64,000 nt of DNA, taken from assembly GCA_900315015.1 (NCBI GenBank), contig OMXJ01000001.1, forward strand, positions 62,001 through 126,000, given 5' to 3'. This document shows, piece after piece, positions 62,124 through 64,000 of this stretch. Position numbers and translations under genes: made by a program. Source of the stretch: an uncultured Eubacteriales bacterium (GTDB taxonomy: Bacteria; Bacillota; Clostridia; Lachnospirales; Lachnospiraceae). Each line of letters begins with the position of its first letter. Position 1 is the first letter of the stretch. The notes beneath the pieces are model-generated. The model was not told the origin of the DNA, searched no databases, and worked only from the letters and a program-made list of their open reading frames with translations.

Positions 62124-62153
62124 TTGACATTTTAGACAGTTTTGTGATAAAAT
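62124..62153 (+). promoter_or_regulatory. Putative promoter of the LacI-family gene
   Basis: TTGACA 62124-62129, 18 bp, TAAAAT 62148-62153. Confidence 0.6.
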
Positions 62154-62425
62154 AATAAAAGACAATATTATGCGTGTAGTGCGCCTGTAATAAATTGCAC
62201 AAAAGAATGTAAAATTACATATTGTTACATTTGCTATATGCTTAATAAATTAGTGAACGTGAAGTATTAGTTATGTTTTTTGAGGGAATCCAGTCTTTAA
62301 AAGTATAAAAAAAATAGAAATCTGTCCTTTTATGTTTGCGTGCGCAGCTATTTCTGCGCTGATTATATGATTAATCTTATGGTTCGTAAGTTTTACTTTG
62401 TTCCGTAGGAAGAAAGGAGTGCGTT

Positions 62426-63505
62426 TTGAAAAAGGTTACTATTCAGGATGTTGCTGCAGAGCTTCATCTATCGCGAAATACAGTTGCAAAAGCTTTAAAT
62501 AATTCTGAAACTGTAGCCTATGAAACTAGAATGCTCGTTATTCGCAAAGCTTGCGAAATGGGATATCAAAAGGTACCACCGGTTGCGATGCAGCAGGTGG
62601 ATGCAGCAAATGCTTCAAATGAGAACGCACGAAAAAGAGCTGAAAGGGGTACCATCATGGTAATCGCGAGACGTGAAATTTCAGCTTTTCTGAATTCAAT
62701 CATAATGGGGATTTCAGATGCGGTTAATCAATCCAATTGTGAATTCAGGTTGTGCTTTGTTTCAAATGAAGAGGAGATGAGGCTTGAAATTCCAACGGAG
62801 ATCGATGAAAAGGTAAGTGGACTTTTGGTTATAAGTGTTTTTTCAGATAAATTTATGCAAAAGGTTCTTTCTTACGGACTTCCTGTTGTTTGTCTTGATT
62901 GTCCGCTCAGAACAGAAAATATTGAGAAAAAGGTCGATATTGTTGTCTGCGAGGGAGCATCAAGTACCAAGAAAATTACAAGAAGGCTCATAGATAATGG
63001 AATCAGAAAGTTCGGTTTTATTGGAGATACAACCTACTGTCTCAGCATAAAAGACAGATATGACGGCTTTGCCGAAGCGTTAAAGGAACACGGCATCCCT
63101 GAAAATAAAAAATTCGAGGCGACCGTGCATACGCGTTCTAGATATTATGCATATGATGAGGTTGCGGATTATCTTAATTCCCTTGATGAATATCCTGAAG
63201 CATTTGTTTGTTCGAGTGATGACATTGCATTTTTTGTAATCAAATTCCTTAAAACAAAAGGAGTTTTGGTACCAAAGGACATTGCAGTCACTGGTTACGA
63301 TAATATAGAATCATTAACTACCGATTCAGAGCCTTGGCTTACGACGGTAAATGTTTCAAATCAGCTTCTTGGAAGAAGAATAGTTAAGCAGCTCCTTTGG
63401 AGGTTAGAAAATCCGGAATTCCCACATGAAAAGATAATGATCGATTCGGATGTGGTATTTAGAAAATCTTCAGAAAAAATTACTCTCCGCGAAAGCGTCG
63501 GATGA
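62426..63505 (+). CDS. LacI/GalR-family transcriptional regulator
   Basis: 359 aa; TTG start 62426 with AAAGGAG at 62413-62419. The N-terminal headpiece reads TIQDVAAELHLSRNTVAKALNNS, followed by a periplasmic-binding-protein-like sensor (VMVIARREISAFLNSIIMGI, FVCSSDDIAFFVIKFL, TGYDNIESLT). The next gene starts a lipoprotein with a carbohydrate-binding-like module, so a sugar-responsive role is inferred. Confidence 0.9.
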   Translation: MKKVTIQDVAAELHLSRNTVAKALNNSETVAYETRMLVIRKACEMGYQKVPPVAMQQVDAANASNENARKRAERGTIMVIARREISAFLNSIIMGISDAVNQSNCEFRLCFVSNEEEMRLEIPTEIDEKVSGLLVISVFSDKFMQKVLSYGLPVVCLDCPLRTENIEKKVDIVVCEGASSTKKITRRLIDNGIRKFGFIGDTTYCLSIKDRYDGFAEALKEHGIPENKKFEATVHTRSRYYAYDEVADYLNSLDEYPEAFVCSSDDIAFFVIKFLKTKGVLVPKDIAVTGYDNIESLTTDSEPWLTTVNVSNQLLGRRIVKQLLWRLENPEFPHEKIMIDSDVVFRKSSEKITLRESVG

Positions 63506-63658
63506 TAAATATTATAATTATTAGCTTGGGGCATCTATAGTATTAATAAAGGAACTATAAGATGATACTAGTGTAAAATATATGTTTGAAAAAATAATGT
63601 TTTATTTGTGCTTTAATTGTGAAGGTTCAGGTAGATAGATTGTTCGGAGAGATTTGGT

Positions 63659-64000
63659 ATGAGAAAAAAATTCATAAAAGAAATGGCGTTAGTTCTTTCG
63701 GCAGCGACGGTGATGAGTTCTGTGACGGCATGTTCGAATTCAGGCGGTGGCAATACCGAAACAACAACGCAGGCAGTTACTACTGCAATAGATGACGGTA
63801 ATACATCAGAAAACCCTGGAAAAAAGCTTGCCGGTGATTATTCAAAGGAAGAGCCGATTGAAAAAATCGTGCTTCAGGCAGAAGATGGTGAGTTTAAGGG
63901 AAATGTAAAGGTTGTTGAGTCCACTGATAATGGAGCGACAGGAAAAGGTTATGTTGATGGCTTCAATGAAAGAGGAAGTGATGAATGGTCATATACCTTC
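63659..64000 (+). CDS. Lipoprotein with carbohydrate-binding-like module (partial)
   Basis: 114 codons before the window ends. Signal peptide with lipobox SVTAC (Cys ~25) and a Gly/Thr-rich linker. Then IVLQAEDGEFKGNVKVVES and GKGYVDGFNERGSDEWSY, which resemble the start of a CBM6/CBM35-type module (AE.. -G.GYVDGF pattern). Probably a surface glycoside hydrolase or glycan-binding protein. CGGAGAGAT precedes ATG 63659. Confidence 0.72.
   Translation, partial: MRKKFIKEMALVLSAATVMSSVTACSNSGGGNTETTTQAVTTAIDDGNTSENPGKKLAGDYSKEEPIEKIVLQAEDGEFKGNVKVVESTDNGATGKGYVDGFNERGSDEWSYTF

Larger units (their letters stand above)
61892..62425 (+). other. 534-bp intergenic region with terminator, promoter and long leader
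   Basis: Contains the queA-side terminator (62062-62100), a promoter for the LacI-family gene (62124-62153) and a ~265-nt untranslated leader. The leader contains short AT-rich inverted repeats (e.g. ATGTAA/TTACAT at about 62206-62218) but no known regulatory RNA that I recognise. Confidence 0.6.

Overview
This 64 kb window is a low-GC chromosomal segment from a Gram-positive Clostridia, most likely a Lachnospiraceae (Butyrivibrio/Pseudobutyrivibrio/Lachnospira-like). The family call is inferred from AT-rich intergenic DNA, strong AGGAGG ribosome binding sites, frequent TTG starts, CIRCE control of hrcA-grpE-dnaK-dnaJ, the IreB/RuvX/RNase J neighbourhood, class 1B PyrD with PyrK, and DUF3793 beside a flavodoxin. 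I see no rRNA, tRNA, CRISPR array, transposase or phage genes. The window is almost entirely core and metabolic.

Layout. 1-2.5 kb: end of acetolactate synthase, a small membrane protein, ribF, and luxS on the minus strand. 2.6-7.3 kb: XRE-cupin regulator and the polyamine importer potABCD. 7.4-9.2 kb: methyltransferase, NiaR-type niacin regulator, a small repeat-bearing membrane protein and a Cys-rich protein. 9.2-13.9 kb (minus): a thiamine salvage and transport operon (frameshifted thiW, thiM, thiE, thiD, thiT, tenA) behind a TPP riboswitch and intrinsic terminator. 14.0-19.3 kb: hotdog thioesterase, a candidate small RNA, and a GntR(YtrA)-type double ABC transporter cassette with a long inverted-repeat operator. 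19.4-24.2 kb: rpsT, lepA, hemW, lipoprotein. 24.3-31.7 kb: CIRCE-hrcA-grpE-dnaK-dnaJ-prmA-rsmE. 31.8-36.6 kb: cysteine desulfurase and thiI (sulfur relay to s4U), an HPr-like protein lacking the active-site His, mtaB. 36.8-41.8 kb: heterodimeric ABC exporter diverging from an AraC regulator. 41.9-46.5 kb: an XRE regulator diverging from an unusual set of genes: a hidden Ig-like ORF with no ATG/GTG/TTG start, DUF4230, a cytosolic BMP-domain chimera and a phosphoesterase. 46.7-48.0 kb: flavodoxin and DUF3793. 48.2-50.8 kb: NnrE, methyltransferase, secreted CHAP-like protein. 50.8-58.8 kb: ireB, ruvX, RNase J, an MltG-like stub, trmR/trhP-type wobble-uridine enzymes, pyrK-pyrD-pyrE. 58.9-61.9 kb: small membrane protein, two tandem signal peptidases, queA. 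62.4-64 kb: LacI regulator and the start of a lipoprotein with a carbohydrate-binding-like module.

The most unusual feature is the density of short tandem repeats. Some are in frame inside conserved enzymes (thiM 18 bp, hemW 36 bp, grpE 24 bp, lepB, a small membrane protein 15 bp). At least five others begin at a gene's stop codon and repeat the end of that gene into the 3' flank (thiE, lepA, grpE, the ABC exporter, the XRE regulator). Repeat-driven remodelling of gene ends is therefore the strongest undescribed pattern here. The XRE/Ig-like/DUF4230/BMP-chimera locus is the best candidate for an uncharacterised functional system. All functional names come from reading motifs; no database search was run.
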